Assembly (NCBI GenBank): GCA_949126835.1
Contig: OX421497.1
Coordinates: 18,100,409 to 18,164,408 of the forward strand
Direction: 5' to 3'
From: Anisus vortex
Taxonomy: Eukaryota > Mollusca > Gastropoda > Planorbidae
Length of the DNA stretch: 64,000 nucleotides
Shown here: in pieces, positions 12,991 through 26,700 of the stretch
How positions within the stretch are numbered: the stretch's first letter is position 1
Layout: each line of letters starts with the position of its first letter
Position numbers and translations under genes: made by a program
The notes under the pieces: model-generated
The model's database searches: none
Told to the model about the DNA's origin: nothing
The model's input: the letters and a program-made list of their open reading frames with translations, nothing else

Positions 12991-14094
12991 ACAAGTCAGA
13001 TTATGAGAAAATTGTGTGGGACGTCCTATCTGTTATAAGTTATTGCTAGGCTAGTAAAACAATATAAATATTAGAGGGACACGAATTTAAAGTAAGCTTA
13101 TACAAATACAAATAAAAGGTCACGATAAAATCAAAGTTTGAGACAATTTGAATCAAAACCACAACATCAAAGTAAAATAATAGACCTATGCTCCAATCTA
13201 ATTTTACTATTCATATTGTGCGCTAAATGTAGCCTACATTAATATAGGCTAACTTTAATAAACTCTTATCAAAATGTCCCAAAAGTTCGTAGTGCAATTC
13301 ATTCTAAAATGTGATACAAAAGTTCGAAAGTTGTTAACGCATCCTTCGAGTGACTATCATTTCAATCATAATAAAGACAAATTGATGCTTTCCTTGAATT
13401 ACTTTTAGCATTCATCTAAGTCAATACCAACACCGCGCACGTGCGTCTTATAACAGGCGCGTGTGGCCCATTCTAAAAACTCCCACATGTTGCGGTCATC
13501 TATGGTCAGCGCTACCTGTTCCCAGTGGGCTGGAGATTATTACACCAGTCACAACATCAAAGGTAGCGCCGGGCTTAGAATATCTCTAATGCGCCTCTGA
13601 TGAAATAATTTCCCCATCTGTTTCTATTTCCATTTAACGTATGATGGTCTCCCAAGAGCAGATCACTCTATGTAGATGATGGAAAACACCCATCTGCTAT
13701 GCGTTTTATGAATATAGAAGATAGTAGGCCCTGTTCCCTTTTTCTCAAGCAAAATGTGTTTTCATACAGGCCTACTTCAAATACAGTTTATGCATACGAT
13801 TTCTTTCTCGAAATAATTAGCCAATTAAAGTCTACGCCATAATGAATGACAATAATTAATTGTCAGTCATTCACTATAAGCTGGACTAAAATGTTCATAT
13901 TATAGCCTACGCATGTCAATACTAGTTATAATTAAGAGACGTAGACATCAGTTATGATTGATCTTTGTTTGTGGGACTTTCGGATCAAACCCTAAACTGT
14001 GGACTAGAGCGAACTGAGCATGGATAGTCGTTCTTTACAAATGACCATCATTATCATTACCAAAATCTCATACATTTATCATAAGATGAAACTG
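12991..14094. other. Intergenic, unremarkable
   Basis: AT-rich with a GC-richer island at about 13425-13600. No open frame, RNA gene or transposon end that I can support. Confidence 0.5.
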
Positions 14095-14144
14095 TATCAT
14101 GTCTAATACATTTATCATAAGATGAAACTGTATCAAGTCTAATA

Positions 14145-15129
14145 CAGGCATGTCAAACGTGCGGCCCGCGGGTCGCATGCGGCCCTTTGCAAGTACGTAT
14201 GCGGCCGGCACAAAGGATAACGCAATTGTCTCATTTAATGGCGAAAATGTCAGTTTTAATACTTTACACTGGGCGTATTAAACAGAAATCTGATACGGTA
14301 CCACGTATAAGAAAACAATACGGCTAGTTTAAGCTAGTAAGGGTTTTCTATGAAAGTTGTCAGACAGGTCGTTATTGCAATGTTAAAATTTTAAAACAAT
14401 AATAAATTGGATCTTGTGGAATCGTGCTGGTAATTATATTATTTGTATTTATGAAGTACTGCGTAAACTGGCACAGTTTAAAATGGCTACAGCACCTTCA
14501 GCTAAGATAAAAAAGAACATTTGATGAAGAAAGGCGAGTATTTTAAGAAAAATGAAAACTACAGTATTTTTGTACAATGGTAAAAGGAAAGATACATTGT
14601 TTAGTATGCAATGACAGCATTGCCACGCCAAAAGAGTACAACTAAAAAAGACATTATGAAACCAACAATCGATCCTGCGAAAAATATGAGGGCTTAATGC
14701 GTGTTTCAAGACTCAAGGAATTGAAGGCTAACTTGATACAGCAACAGCATGTTTTATAAAAATAGATCAAGCCAATGTCGCTTCCCTTATTGTAAGCTAT
14801 GAACTCAGCCGAATGGTCGCCATTAGTGGGATATCTTACAGTGAAGGGGATTTCGTAAAGCGTTGCCTTATGAAAGCGGCTGACATTGTGTGCCCTCAGA
14901 AGGCGCAGTTATTTAAGAATATTTCGTTAATCAGGAACACTGTTGCTGGACGGATTGATGAAATGGCAGATGATTTGAAACAACAAATGAAGCCGTTGTA
15001 GTAGGCGTGCAAATTAATTAAATATACTTCAATAAGATTACAGTGTTTCTCGGATTTGTTGTTGTGGCCCGACGGTATACTCAAAGTATCTAATGCGGCC
15101 CATGGTGCTTTTTGAGTTTGACACGCCTG
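14145..15129 (+). mobile_element. Internally deleted hAT element with 8-bp target duplication
   Basis: The ends CAGGCATGTCAAAC and GTTTGACACGCCTG are inverted. GTCTAATA flanks both sides (14137-14144 and 15130-15137). The GCGGCCC-rich subterminal blocks are also inverted. The 985-bp element contains a dead BED-type transposase gene. Confidence 0.88.
14482..15001 (+). pseudogene. BED zinc-finger hAT transposase (GTF2IRD2/ZBED-like), dead
   Basis: Begins ATGGCTACAGCACC. The next frames read a BED finger pattern (CLVCNDSIATPKEYN then an H..H region) broken by frameshifts and stops. 14813-15001 reads MVAISGISYSEGDFVKRCLM and later NTVAGRIDEMADDLKQQ, as in GTF2IRD2/ZBED-type hAT transposases. The catalytic and dimerisation parts are missing, so it cannot move itself. 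Confidence 0.78.
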
Positions 15130-15210
15130 GTCTAATACATTGATCATAAGAAGAAACTGTATCAAGTCTAATACATTGATCATAACATAATGAAACCGTG
15201 TCGTTTAATA

Positions 15211-17500
15211 AATTGATCATATTTAAAAAATCTAATAAAATTGATTCTATGATATTTTGGCGTATAAACTAAGTCCACATTGAATTCAGGCTGTGCTGGG
15301 TTAAACATAGGGCAACCAAGGGCAGGGGTAACAGAAAAAAAATCCTTAGCATCAAATTACCATGATCAATCTTGGTTCATATGTAGGAAAGCTTGTACAA
15401 TTTTAAAAGTTGGGTAAAAGTATAAAAAGTGGAATTCCTCATGTCATTTGCTCCATCGTCTCGGAAGATGATTAGACTTGCGCTCTTGTGATTTGGCCAG
15501 ACATGCAGAATTCACTGTATCTGTGGAGACCTATCCTTGAGAGACAGATTCTGTTTCATCTCTGGCACTTGAAAGCGGGACCGTTGGAGATTGTCAGGGG
15601 CAGCCTATGTTCTTTACTTTTGTTCGCTGCTCTTTTAAGGCCTTTCTTAACCGGGCCGAACCTGAGATCGGCGATCTAGTTTGCAAACCATAGTCACGTG
15701 TACGAATACAAACCCTGAACCTTTCTGCAAGATCGCAGATCGGGGTTTGCTATCTTAACAAGGCCGATCCTACTTTTGACGTACTTCTCTGGAAACGTAA
15801 ACAAATATGGCGATGTCTTCCACGAAGCGACAGAACATGATAAAACTTGGAGCTATTATTATTCTCAACGAAGAATTTGAAGATGAAGCAACAGGGCGCA
15901 AAGTAATGAATGCACTGATCTTATCATCGTTTAAGTACAGTTCCGCCATGTTGATTACCGCAACTATGCATTCTCGCCTTTCTGCGCCTTCCTGCGCCTT
16001 TCTGCTCAAAAGAGTGCTATGTTCAGCCTAGGTTTGCTCAACACGACGTGCAAACCTCCAACCATGGTTTGCGGTCCATTCCAACCCGAGATCCGCCAAC
16101 CCAAGATCGGCAGGTTAATACGAAGAACGGTTCGGGTAGGATCTATCATAGGCCTATTGTAAGTTTTGTTTAAAAGCAATAGAATATACTTTTATTATAG
16201 GCCTAAGTCTATTGTTTGTATTTTGAACTATTCATAAGATCTTAGTTGCAGCTCTGCGGGAATGGGCGGGCAAGGGGCAACATGTGCTCCCTAAAAACGT
16301 CCACCTTTCATCCACAATTTTTTTTTATTATAAGAAGAGGATTTTAAAATATCTATTTTTCTCTTTTTCTTTCTTTTTTTTAAAACTATTTAATGAACCT
16401 AATTGTACTGTTCACTACACTACTGATTTTTTAATAAAATAATAGTTTTCCCAATAGTTTGAAGGGAAATAATGTTATCGCCCCCCCCCCCCTACACACA
16501 GACACAAACGTAGGCTACTTTGTACAATTATTATTGCTCCCCCCACCTAAGTAGGCCAATTTGCCCCCCCCCCCAACTAAATTATTTGCCCCCCTCATCC
16601 TTTGCCACCATCCTACCTCCACCAACTATTTGGATAGACACCAAACTGACATTTTCTTAACCTTAGCTTACTAATAAATCAAAATATACATTCTTAATTA
16701 TGCGCCAATTTCTACCTCCGACCCAGGCACCCATGGTGCCATTTACCTTATTTACGCAACTGATTTGTATATTATAGTGGGGCCTATATAGTTTACGGCG
16801 TACCGGCACCTTTTTCAATGTGGGGAAAAAATATTACTTTTCTTGTATTTTAACGTTTATTTTTAATTTATTATATTATTAATTTGTTAAAATTGAATTA
16901 TTTTAAAATTGCGCGCAATAAGAATTAAAATATAAAAAGCGAAACTGCTTTAAAAGTTAGGCAATCCATCACTGAGTACCGGCACCTATTTTTTTACAAA
17001 AAAAGCACTGGGCCTAACTATAGGCTATACATTATTATTATACATAGGCCTATGGCATTCTTGCCATTATTTCCACTCTATCGATAGACCTATAGCCTAT
17101 AGTCACTTATACTACGACTAGGCCTACATAGGCCTAGGCATGGGCTACAAATCTTAAAACCACTGGCCCTAGGTAAGCCTAGAGACCAATATGAATATGT
17201 TCTGTAAATGCATGGAGAATGTAAGCTATGTTTAAAGACGCGCGTGAAATGTAAACAAAGAAACACATTTTGACAATGTCAAACTTTTCTTTAGTTCATC
17301 CAGTATCTGTCTGTAAAATCGCAACTGGTGGGCTGGGGGTGGGGGCAGACTATGTGAAGGATAGCTGTAGCCGTACTTGTTTGCCTGCCATCAGCCAATG
17401 GTAAAACGTATCCTCAGCTGCTCGTTTCTTCACCCCGCCCACAAGAATGTCAATCAAAATCAGGGGGACGGAAATACATCATTGAAAAGCGCGTGCGAGT
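15211..17500. other. Intergenic region 5' of the vestigial-like gene
   Basis: 15640-16140 has partly inverted GATCGGC/AACCCGAGATC-rich ends around a small open frame (15807-16031), perhaps a PIF/Harbinger-like remnant; this is uncertain. 16480-16600 has repeated TTGCCCCCCC runs. 16990-17130 is dense in TAGGCCTA octamers. No gene supported. Confidence 0.4.
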
Positions 17501-17573
17501 GGGAAAACTTGAGTTGAAAACCTCTCATAGCACGACTGGTTCTGAACATTCGTGGCATAAGTTCAATTGTCAA

Positions 17574-17621
17574 CATTCCATGTTGTAGTGGTCGCACACG
17601 TCATTCGGTCCATTCATTCCA
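17574..17621 (+). promoter_or_regulatory. Two TEAD-type (M-CAT) motifs upstream of the vestigial-like start codon
   Basis: CATTCCA occurs at 17574-17580 and again at 17615-17621, same strand, 41 bp apart, within 130 bp of the ATG. CATTCCA is the core recognised by TEAD factors, the partners of vestigial-like proteins. Whether these lie in the promoter or the 5' UTR, and whether they are bound, is unknown. Confidence 0.35.
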
Positions 17622-17702
17622 TAGCCCCAGTGTTTCATCATTTCAAACAAAAGACCGTTGCACATATTTCTCTTTAGGGAGTTTACAAGCTTTGGAGTCA
17701 AG

Positions 17703-20700
17703 ATGACCTGTGTAGATGTTCTATGCAAACCTTTCTCTACAACCTTCCCTGCATACCCCCGAACATCGTATACAGGCGACTCAAGTCATAGTCAGGTAAG
17801 GATTTTGCCATCTTTAAATACCTACCATGTTAGTCTCCATATCCGAAGTTCGAGTATGCATTTTTGTGGTGAGCGTACGGCTGTCATCCATTGTCTAGCT
17901 GACGAGGTAGGCATTCAGAGCTAGCTGAGTCTGGAATGTTTAGTATTTAGGTTTGTGTGCACGTTTTAACACTAGTTTTCATTGTCTACAGTCTTCAGTG
18001 AATGACGAGGCTTGGAGATCTTATACAGTTATGGTACGAATGTCTGGATGTATGTGTGTTTTCAGTGGCGTCGATGGCGTTTAGGGTGGGGAGGAGGGGC
18101 GCCTAACGTGCATGTTAGTTTTCATTTAGGCTATTAGCAGGCTAAGCTAAAGTAGAGATTAAGATAGAACGGTATTTTAAAACTCAATGCTTTTCCTGAT
18201 TTGTAACTTTTGTCCACAACAAATGCACATATTTTTCTAAGCTAATATTTGGTTATATTATTTCTTGTTAGTTTCAGTTTAGCGTTAGTTTGAAATTTCG
18301 CGCCTGACTAACCGCCCACGCTGTACCCTCTAGTTACGCTACTGTGTGTATTAGCCCTCGTGTTGTGTCTCGACATATTAGACTATAGCCAGGATTTTTA
18401 AAAAAATCTCACCGAAGAGGTGTAATTTTTAATTATGATTCACTTTATAGTTGAAATTGGCTTACCTAATCCTACTGGTGCATAAAATATCCGAGTCAAA
18501 ATTAATAAAAAGGAAAACAAATTGAACTGAACATAACAACAAAATAATTTAGAATTATTTACTCTGCAAGCAATCACAATGCACATAGATCTACTGCACA
18601 TTTCTTCTACGCCTGTTTCATGCATTGGAAACAATAAATTAATATCCGATGGAACTTGTTTAGACATTGCCAACTTTTAGCCTACATATCTCAATAGTAG
18701 TCACTTAGCTTATGATAGTAATTAAATACACCACAATCTTTCTACGAGGAATTTATTGGCATACACTATACAATAATTATGCAATGCAATGTTTAGAGCT
18801 ATGTTTAGTCTAATACTACTGCACATGGGGCTTCTGGCTCACTCGCAATATATTAATACAGTTTAATAGACACTATCAAGATGTAGGCCTACAAAGGTAA
18901 AAGTTTAAAATGAAAGTGTATAATTCATACCATAGGCTATAATAAACTTTTCTATTCAAGTTTTACAGTACATCATTTTTTTATAAGCCATAGTTTTCTA
19001 TAACTTGAAATGGAATACTAATCTTTTGACAAGTGATGTTAAACTTTAACAATCACATATTAATCAATAACAAAATTTAAAATTAATTCAACAATTAGAT
19101 CTAATACCTACTAATTAATACTAAGGAATAAAAAAGACTCTTTTATTGGCTCAAAATAATTAGATCTATATCCAATGTAGGTCTAGTTATTTAATGTACA
19201 TTATAGAACAAGTAACGTTGGCAGTCGAATGAAAATTTAAAAAATTGAGATTATAAAGATTATATTATAATTGTTTGTGGGTTTCTTTCGAATAAATGGC
19301 TTCAGATAAAACATGTTTGATGCATGAAAAAAAGATTGATTTCAATAGTCTATGAAAACAGACTAGGCCCTACTTATTAAAGTTTTAACATAATTAAAAT
19401 GTGGTCCTTATTAAATTGATCAATAAGAGGCCGGTTGCTGTGGCTACGACATACTAAGAGATAGCAGTGCCGTTGCTAGGGATTTAGGGGCCCGGGGGGC
19501 TTGGCCTCTTTAGGGGCCCCTGCATTTTGACATTCGACATTATGACATGAGAAAAAAAACCAATTCGGACACTCCTTTGGGGGCCCCCCTAAAGTAGGGG
19601 CCCGGGGGACTTTCGAATTTGGACCCCCTCCCCCTTCCCTAGATACGCCACTGGGGGATAGTGTGGCTATCACAACTCCCAGCCACCTTTACTTTACCCC
19701 AACTAAAGTCAGGTACCCATCAGAGCTGAGTAGATTCAGGGATGCCCTCCAGACCCGGGAACAAATCCTAGCCTTCACCAGGATTCGAACACAGGACCTT
19801 CGGTACGCCAGCCGAACGTTCTGCCCACGATATAACCTGAACGATGTTAAAAGAAAATTAGTTGTTTTCCTAACCCTCCTTGGTTGGTGGTAATTCAAAG
19901 AGAACAGAATTGTTGATATAACTTGGACCAGACTCAGAGAGATAATAGTGCTTACACACAATACACTAAGACTTCAATCACTTATTTTATGTTCGTTTTT
20001 TTATTCCCTTAGCCAAAAGGTGTTGGTGGCCTACTCTTATCAATTACAAAATACATCATTTATATAGCACTATTCATAACAATTAGCCTAGTCTTCGAAT
20101 GATCATTTATATAGCACTATTCATAACAATTAGCCTAGTCTTCGAATGCGCTTTACACTTACCCTATGTTATTAAAATAAATCGAATAAGTATGTTTTTA
20201 ATTTGGTTTTTAAACTGTCAATATTTTCTATCTCATTGTTTAATTGTGTTCGTTCCACCACAGAGGTGTTACAATGCTGTAGAGCAAGCTACATTTTTTT
20301 TTTTTTTACGTTTGGTACCTTGAGTTGTTGATGCATTTTGTTGGAACGCAGGCCTGTTTCTTCTCTAATGTATGTATCTCAACCATGGATATAATGTAGT
20401 GGAGATTGACCAATGAGGCTTTTATAGAGCATAGTCAGAACTTTAAATTTTATCCTAAGTGTTATAGATAGCCAGTGCAATTTCTTTAGACAGGTTGTTG
20501 AGTTTCCTTCGTTGTACAGAACAATTTTTGCAGCCATACCACTAGGTCTAAAAGCTAAGCCGTTTCAGAATGGGCTGGGCTTTGTCTATAGCATAGGCGC
20601 CAACGATGGGGATGTTTTGCTAGAAGTGGGCGCTTAGCCATACTTCCATCCCCAACAATTTCAATCCTCAACCACAGTTTAAACAGGAAATGTAAATAAA

Positions 20701-23700
20701 TATAAATATGTATGTATTTTTCAGAGTTTGTTTAAAATGCAAGAACCACTTGACTTGGGTACAACAACGACAACATCATTGCCTTTGTCATCGTCACTTT
20801 ATCAATCTTCATCATTGCCATCATCGTCCAGATCATCTGTTATTGTACCTTCAACCTCATCCACGACTTCTTCAACTGCATTACCTATAGAAGAAATGAC
20901 AAGAGACTCTGAACCTAAAATTGCTCACTATTTGGGTGTGAACTGTGTTCTCTTCACCTACTTCACAGGTGACACGTGTACTGTTGTAGATGACCATTTC
21001 ACCAGAGCATTGAATCAAACTACAGCTTACGACATGGCTAGCAGTAAAACAAGGAATAAAGATCTAGCAAACAAAAGTAAGAGCACTTTTACATTTTTTG
21101 AAACAATCTAGTTTCACTGCAGAAATAGAGGGCAAGAAGATGCTTATGGTGTGTACAATATACAAAACTATATTCGTTAGGCTACAATTGAGTTCGATAG
21201 ATAGGCTACTACATGCAAATATATAACATTTAGAATTATAACAATACCTGTATCACGACAAAGCCATATAGTGAAGTAGCGTTAGTAACAGTAAAAGTAT
21301 ACTCTTGGATTATTATAGAGCATTTCTTTTAAAAAGACAAAATATATGAAGTAGTTAGTTTAGTAAGATCAAACATAAAGAGTAGAAAGTTTAGTAAGAT
21401 CAAACATAAAGAGTAGAAAGTTTAGTAAGATCAAACATAAAGAGTAGAAAGTTTAGTAAGATCAAACATAAAGAGTAGAAAGTTTAGTAAGATCAAACAA
21501 ATAGAGTAGAAAGTTTAGTAAGATCAAACATAAAGAGTAGAAAGTTTAGTAAGATCAAACATAAAGAGTAGACAGTTTAGTTAGCTCAAACATATAGAAT
21601 AGAAAGTTTAGTAAGATCAAACATAAAGAATAGAAAGTTTAGTAAGATCAAACATAAAGAGTAGAAAGTTTAGTAAAATCAAATATAAAGAGTAGAAAGT
21701 TTAGTAAGATCAAACATAAAGAGTAGAAAGTTTAATAAGATCAATCATAAAGAGTAGAAAGTTTAGTAAGATAAACTTAAAAAATAAGAAAGTTTAGTAA
21801 GATCAAACATAAAGAGTAGAAAGTTTAGTATAATCAAACATAAAGAGAAGAAAGTTTAGTAAGATCAAACATAAAGAATTGAAAGTTTAGTAAGATCAAA
21901 TATAAAGAGTAGAAAGTTTAGTTAGCTCTAACATATAGAGTAGAAAGTTTAGTAAGATGAAACATAAAGAGTAGAAAGTTTAGTAAGATCAAACATATAA
22001 AGTAGAAAATTTAGTTAGCTCAAATATATAGAGTAGAAAGTTTATTAAGATCAAACATAAAGAGTAGAAAGTTTGGTAAGATCAAACATATAGAATAGAA
22101 AGTTTAGTAAGATCAAACATAAAGAGTAGAAAGTTTAATAAGATCAAACATAAAGAGTAGAAAGTTTAGTAAGATAAACTTAAAGATTAGAAAGTTTAGT
22201 CAGATCAAACATAAAGAGTAGAAAGTTTAGTATAATCAAACATAAAGAGAAGAAAGTTTAGAAAGATCAAACATAAAGAATAGAAAGTTTAGTAAGATCA
22301 AACATAAAGAGTAGAAAGTTTAGTAAGATCAAACATATAGAAAAGAAAGTTTAGTAAGATCCAACATAAAGAGTAGAAAGTTTAATACTATCAATCATAA
22401 AGAGTAGAAAGTTTAGTAAGATAAACTTAAAAAATAAGAAAGTTTAGTAAGATCAAACATAAAGAGTAGAAAGTTTAGTATAATCAAACATAAAGAGAAG
22501 AAAGTTTAGTAATATCAAACATAAAGAATTGAAAGTTTAGTAAGATCAAATATAAAGAGTAGAAAGTTTAGTTAGCTCTAACATATATAGTAGAAAGTTT
22601 AGTAAGATGAAACATAAAGAGTAGAAAGTTTAGTAAGATCAAACATATAAAGTAGAAAATTTAGTTAGCTCAAATATATAGAGTAGAAAGTTTATTAAGA
22701 TCAAACATAAAGAGTAGAAAGTTTAATAAGATCAAACATAAAGAGTAGAAAGTTTGGTAAGATCAAACATAAAGAGTAGAAAGTTTAATAAGATCAAACA
22801 TAAAGAGTAGAAAGTTTAATAAGATCAAACATAAAGAGTAGAAAGTTTAATAAGATCAAACATATAGAGTAGAAAGTTTGGTAAGATCAAACATAAAGAG
22901 TAGAAAGTTTAATAAGATCAAACATATAGAGTAGAAAGTTTAGTAAGATCAAACTTAAAGAGTAGAAAGTTTAGTAAGATCAAACATAAAGAGTAGAAAG
23001 TTTAGTAAAATCAAATATAAAGAGTAGAAAGTTTAGTAAGATCAAACATAAAGAGTAGAAAGTTTAATAAGATCAATCATAAAGAGTAGAAAGTTTAGTA
23101 AGATAAACTTAAAAAATAAGAAAGTTTAGTAAGATCAAACATAAAGAGTAGAAAGTTTAGTATAATCAAACATAAAGAGAAGAAAGTTTAGTAAGATCAA
23201 ACATAAAGAATTGAAAGTTTAGTAAGATCAAATATAAAGAGTAGAAAGTTTAGTTAGCTCTAACATATAGAGTAGAAAGTTTAGTAAGATGAAACATAAA
23301 GAGTAGAAAGTTTAGTAAGATCAAACATATAAAGTAGAAAATTTAGTTAGCTCAAATATATAGAGTAGAAAGTTTATTAAGATCAAACATAAAGAGTAGA
23401 AAGTTTGGTAAGATCAAACATAAAGAGTAGAAAGTTTAATAAGATCAAACATAAAGAGTAGAAAGTTTGGTAAGATCAAACATAAAGAGTAGAAAGTTTA
23501 ATAAGATCAAACATAAAGAGTAGAAAGTTTAATAAGATCAAACATAAAGAGTAGAAAGTTTAATAAGATCAAACATATAGAGTAGAAAGTTTGGTAAGAT
23601 CAAACATAAAGAGTAGAAAGTTTAATAAGATCAAACATATAGAGTAGAAAGTTTAGTAAGATCAAACTTAAAGAGTAGAAAGTTTAGTAAGATCAAACAT

Positions 23701-26700
23701 AAAGAGTAGAAAGTTTAGTAAAATCAAATATAAAGAGTAGAAAGTTTAGTAAGATCAAACATAAAGAGTAGAAAGTTTAATAAAATCAAACATAAAGAGA
23801 ATCACGTTTAGTTAATAAGCTTAAACATAGAGTAGAAAGTCTATTAACATCAAATATATAGGCTAGAGTATAAAATATAGTGAAATCAAACATTTTTTGC
23901 TTACAATGCATTTTACAAGTATTTACAAAGAGAAAAACAACAACTATATGATATGAATGTATTTCCTTAGATCACAAGTAAGTAAAATAAATTTAAAACA
24001 AAAATTTCTTCAGCTAAGTAAAGTATTTATTTACTGTTTTCATAGGCTTCCGTGACGTAATCTAAGTACATGGTGTATAACCTCTGTTGTAATTTTCCCA
24101 CAGACAGCCAGATCTTTTATTTACATATCCTTACATTCTCCACCCCCCCCCCCACCCCTCTCTACCCGCTTTACACTGCCTGACAATGCGCGAGCAACCG
24201 CGTGATAGTTCTCTCTCTCTACTTTCCCAGTACAAAAAAAAACAACAACAATTATTTATACCATCTCACGCTCTTGTAGAACTGTGTATTCTCCAGTCAG
24301 TACTAATACTTCAGTGGATGGAACTCACTTGATATTAATCCTGATATCCCACAGCAGTGTCAGACTGTCAGAAAGACGAGTCAGCGTCATGCAACAAATA
24401 CAAGAAGATATGTTCATATTTTATATTCTGGTGGCAACAGATGAGTCAGCGTCATGCAACAAATACACAAGAAGATGTGTTCATATTTTATGTTCTGGTG
24501 AGAAGAGATGAGTCAGCGTCATGCAACAAATACAAGAAGAAAAAATGTTCATATTTTATGTTTTAATGGGAAGAGATGAGTCAGCGCCATGCAACAAATA
24601 CAAGAAGATGTGTTCATATTTTATGTTCTGGTGGGAAGAGATGAGTCAGCGTCATGCAACAAATACAAGAAGAAATGTTCATATTTTATGTTCTGGTGGG
24701 AAGAGATGAGCCAGCGTCATGCAACAAATACAAGAAGAAATGTTCATATTTTATTTTCTGGTGGGAAGAGATGAGTCAGCGTCATGCAACAAATACAAGA
24801 AGATGTGTTCATATTTTATGTTCTGGTGGGAAGAGATGAGTCAGCGTCATGCAACAAATACAAGAAGAAATGTTCATATTTTATTTTCTGGTGGGAAGAG
24901 ATGAGTCAGCGTCATGCAACAAATACAGGAAGAAATGTTCATATTTTATGTTCTGGTGGGAAGCGATGAGTCAGCGTCATGCAACAAATACAAGAAGAAA
25001 TGTTCATATTTTATTTTCTGGTGGGAACAGATGAGTCAGCGTCATGCAACAAATACAAGAAGATGTGTTCATATTTTATGTTCTGGTGGGAAGAGATGAG
25101 TCAGCGTCATGTAACAAATACAAGAAGAAATGTTCATATTTTATGTTCTGGTGGGAAGAGATGAGCCAGCGTCATGCAACAAATACAAGAAGAAATGTTC
25201 ATATTTTATTTTCTGGTGGGAAGAGATGAGTCATCGTCATGCAACAAATACAGGAAGAAATGTTCATGTTTTATGTTCTGGTGGGAAGAGATGAGTCAGC
25301 GTCATACAACAAATACAGGAAGAAATGTTCATATTTTATGTTCTGGTGGGAATAGATACATTCGGTAGTGACACTTCCCTTCTGCGGATTTTTATCCATG
25401 ATTTGCATTCACAATCACAATCTCTGTTAGTATAACCACATAGAAGACTGCCAATGAATCAGAAAGACAAAGACGCTTATGTCTGGTGAAAATAAACAGG
25501 TCAAATCTTACTCTATTCGAACTAACTCATTGAGACAGTTATACTTATATTACTGTTTCTAGATTTAAAGAGCCGTATGTACTATTATTTTAACTTTTTT
25601 TCATAGACCTATTGCTCCCATGCTGTCTCTACATATTTCTAAAAGACAAAATTAAATAGATAGAGAGATCGCGTAGCTAGCACATTTTTCTAATAAATCC
25701 TTATTAATAATCTCAATCATAAGATCAATACATTGACTTCTTCGGTTTTGTTGAAAACATTTACAACTCAACTAGATCTATACACCAAACATTTTATGAT
25801 ATTTAAATGTATAGACTTGCACATATCACTGCTCCCTGTTTATGAAAATATTTCAGTTTGTTTCAGAAAACATTTTCCTATTAAATATCGAATTGAAATA
25901 AGAACAAAATGTAATTTTGAATATTCTAATCACAGCTCCATCAAGACCAATGACAGCAAGAAATCTTCCACCTTCTTTCTGGAACAGTTCTTATCAACCT
26001 CAAGGAAACCAGCATCACTTTCTTGGACATTCAAGCCACTCATTCCATGGTCCATCCAGTAGCAGCGTAGGGGTCAGTACTTCCAGCACCAGTGAATTAA
26101 GTCCATTCCATAGCAGCTATTTAACGCCAGCACTGCACAGCTTGTCAAATCTACAGGCTGACTCCTGGGCTTACAGTTTCCCGACTCCCTCCACTGGTAT
26201 GCCATATCCACACAGGCCTGTTCCGTATGACCTAAGTTATTCCGCAGCTAGCAGGTAATTCTCTTGAAGTAGTTCAGTGTTAGATTTGTATTCAAATTTG
26301 ATGACAGTAGAATTAAGCTGTAACATGGATTTATTATTACACAATTGCTAGGCCAGGGGTCGGCAACCTACGGCCGAGTGCCAGACTTGGCACACAGAGC
26401 GATTTTTAATGGCACTTGATAGCCCTCCAAAAAAGGCTATTCTACTCTCTTTTGACTACAGTTCAAATAAGTAAAATGTGAGAAGGGTTGGTGAATACTC
26501 ACATAATACTTATAAAGTAGCAGGTTTGGGGATGGGGGGGGGGGGGGGGCTGATACACATTTGTCTAATTTTTTTCTGTAAACAAATAATTGGAGGCTGA
26601 TTTAAATTTTTTATCCACTTAATTTTTTGAATCAGACATTGTTTAAATATTATGAAGTTGAATGTAAACCTTCTAGCTTTTATATAATTCATAGCAATAA

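Larger units (their letters stand above)
14095..15210. repeat. 36-bp minisatellite interrupted by a hAT element
   Basis: Units of TCTAATACATTTATCATAAG plus ATGAAACTGTATCAAG occur twice before and about twice (diverged, with TTGATCATAA) after the hAT insertion at 14145-15129. The insertion split the array. Confidence 0.75.
17796..20724 (+). other. Intron 1 of the vestigial-like gene, loaded with transposon remnants
   Basis: GT-AG intron of 2.9 kb. It holds a hAT MITE (18063-18344), a second short TIR element (19465-19653), a tRNA-derived SINE piece (19662-19830, minus) and an antisense LINE scrap (20160-20565). The stretch 18345-19440 is AT-rich with nothing recognisable. Confidence 0.7.
21077..25935 (+). 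other. Intron 2 of the vestigial-like gene, mostly minisatellite
   Basis: This 4.9-kb intron separates the TONDU exon from the SFWNSSYQ exon. About 3.5 kb of it is two tandem arrays (31-bp and 65-bp units). The remaining 25370-25935 is AT-rich without a recognisable element. Confidence 0.75.

Noticed and set aside
15807..16031. Open frame MAMSSTKRQNMIKLGA... as a gene
   Set aside because: Short, no recognisable domain, no splice context; it may sit in a degraded DNA element.
24284..25368. Many overlapping short frames reading MQQIQEEMFIFYVLV-type peptides
   Set aside because: Each is a reading of the same 65-bp minisatellite; the starts step by exactly 65 bp.
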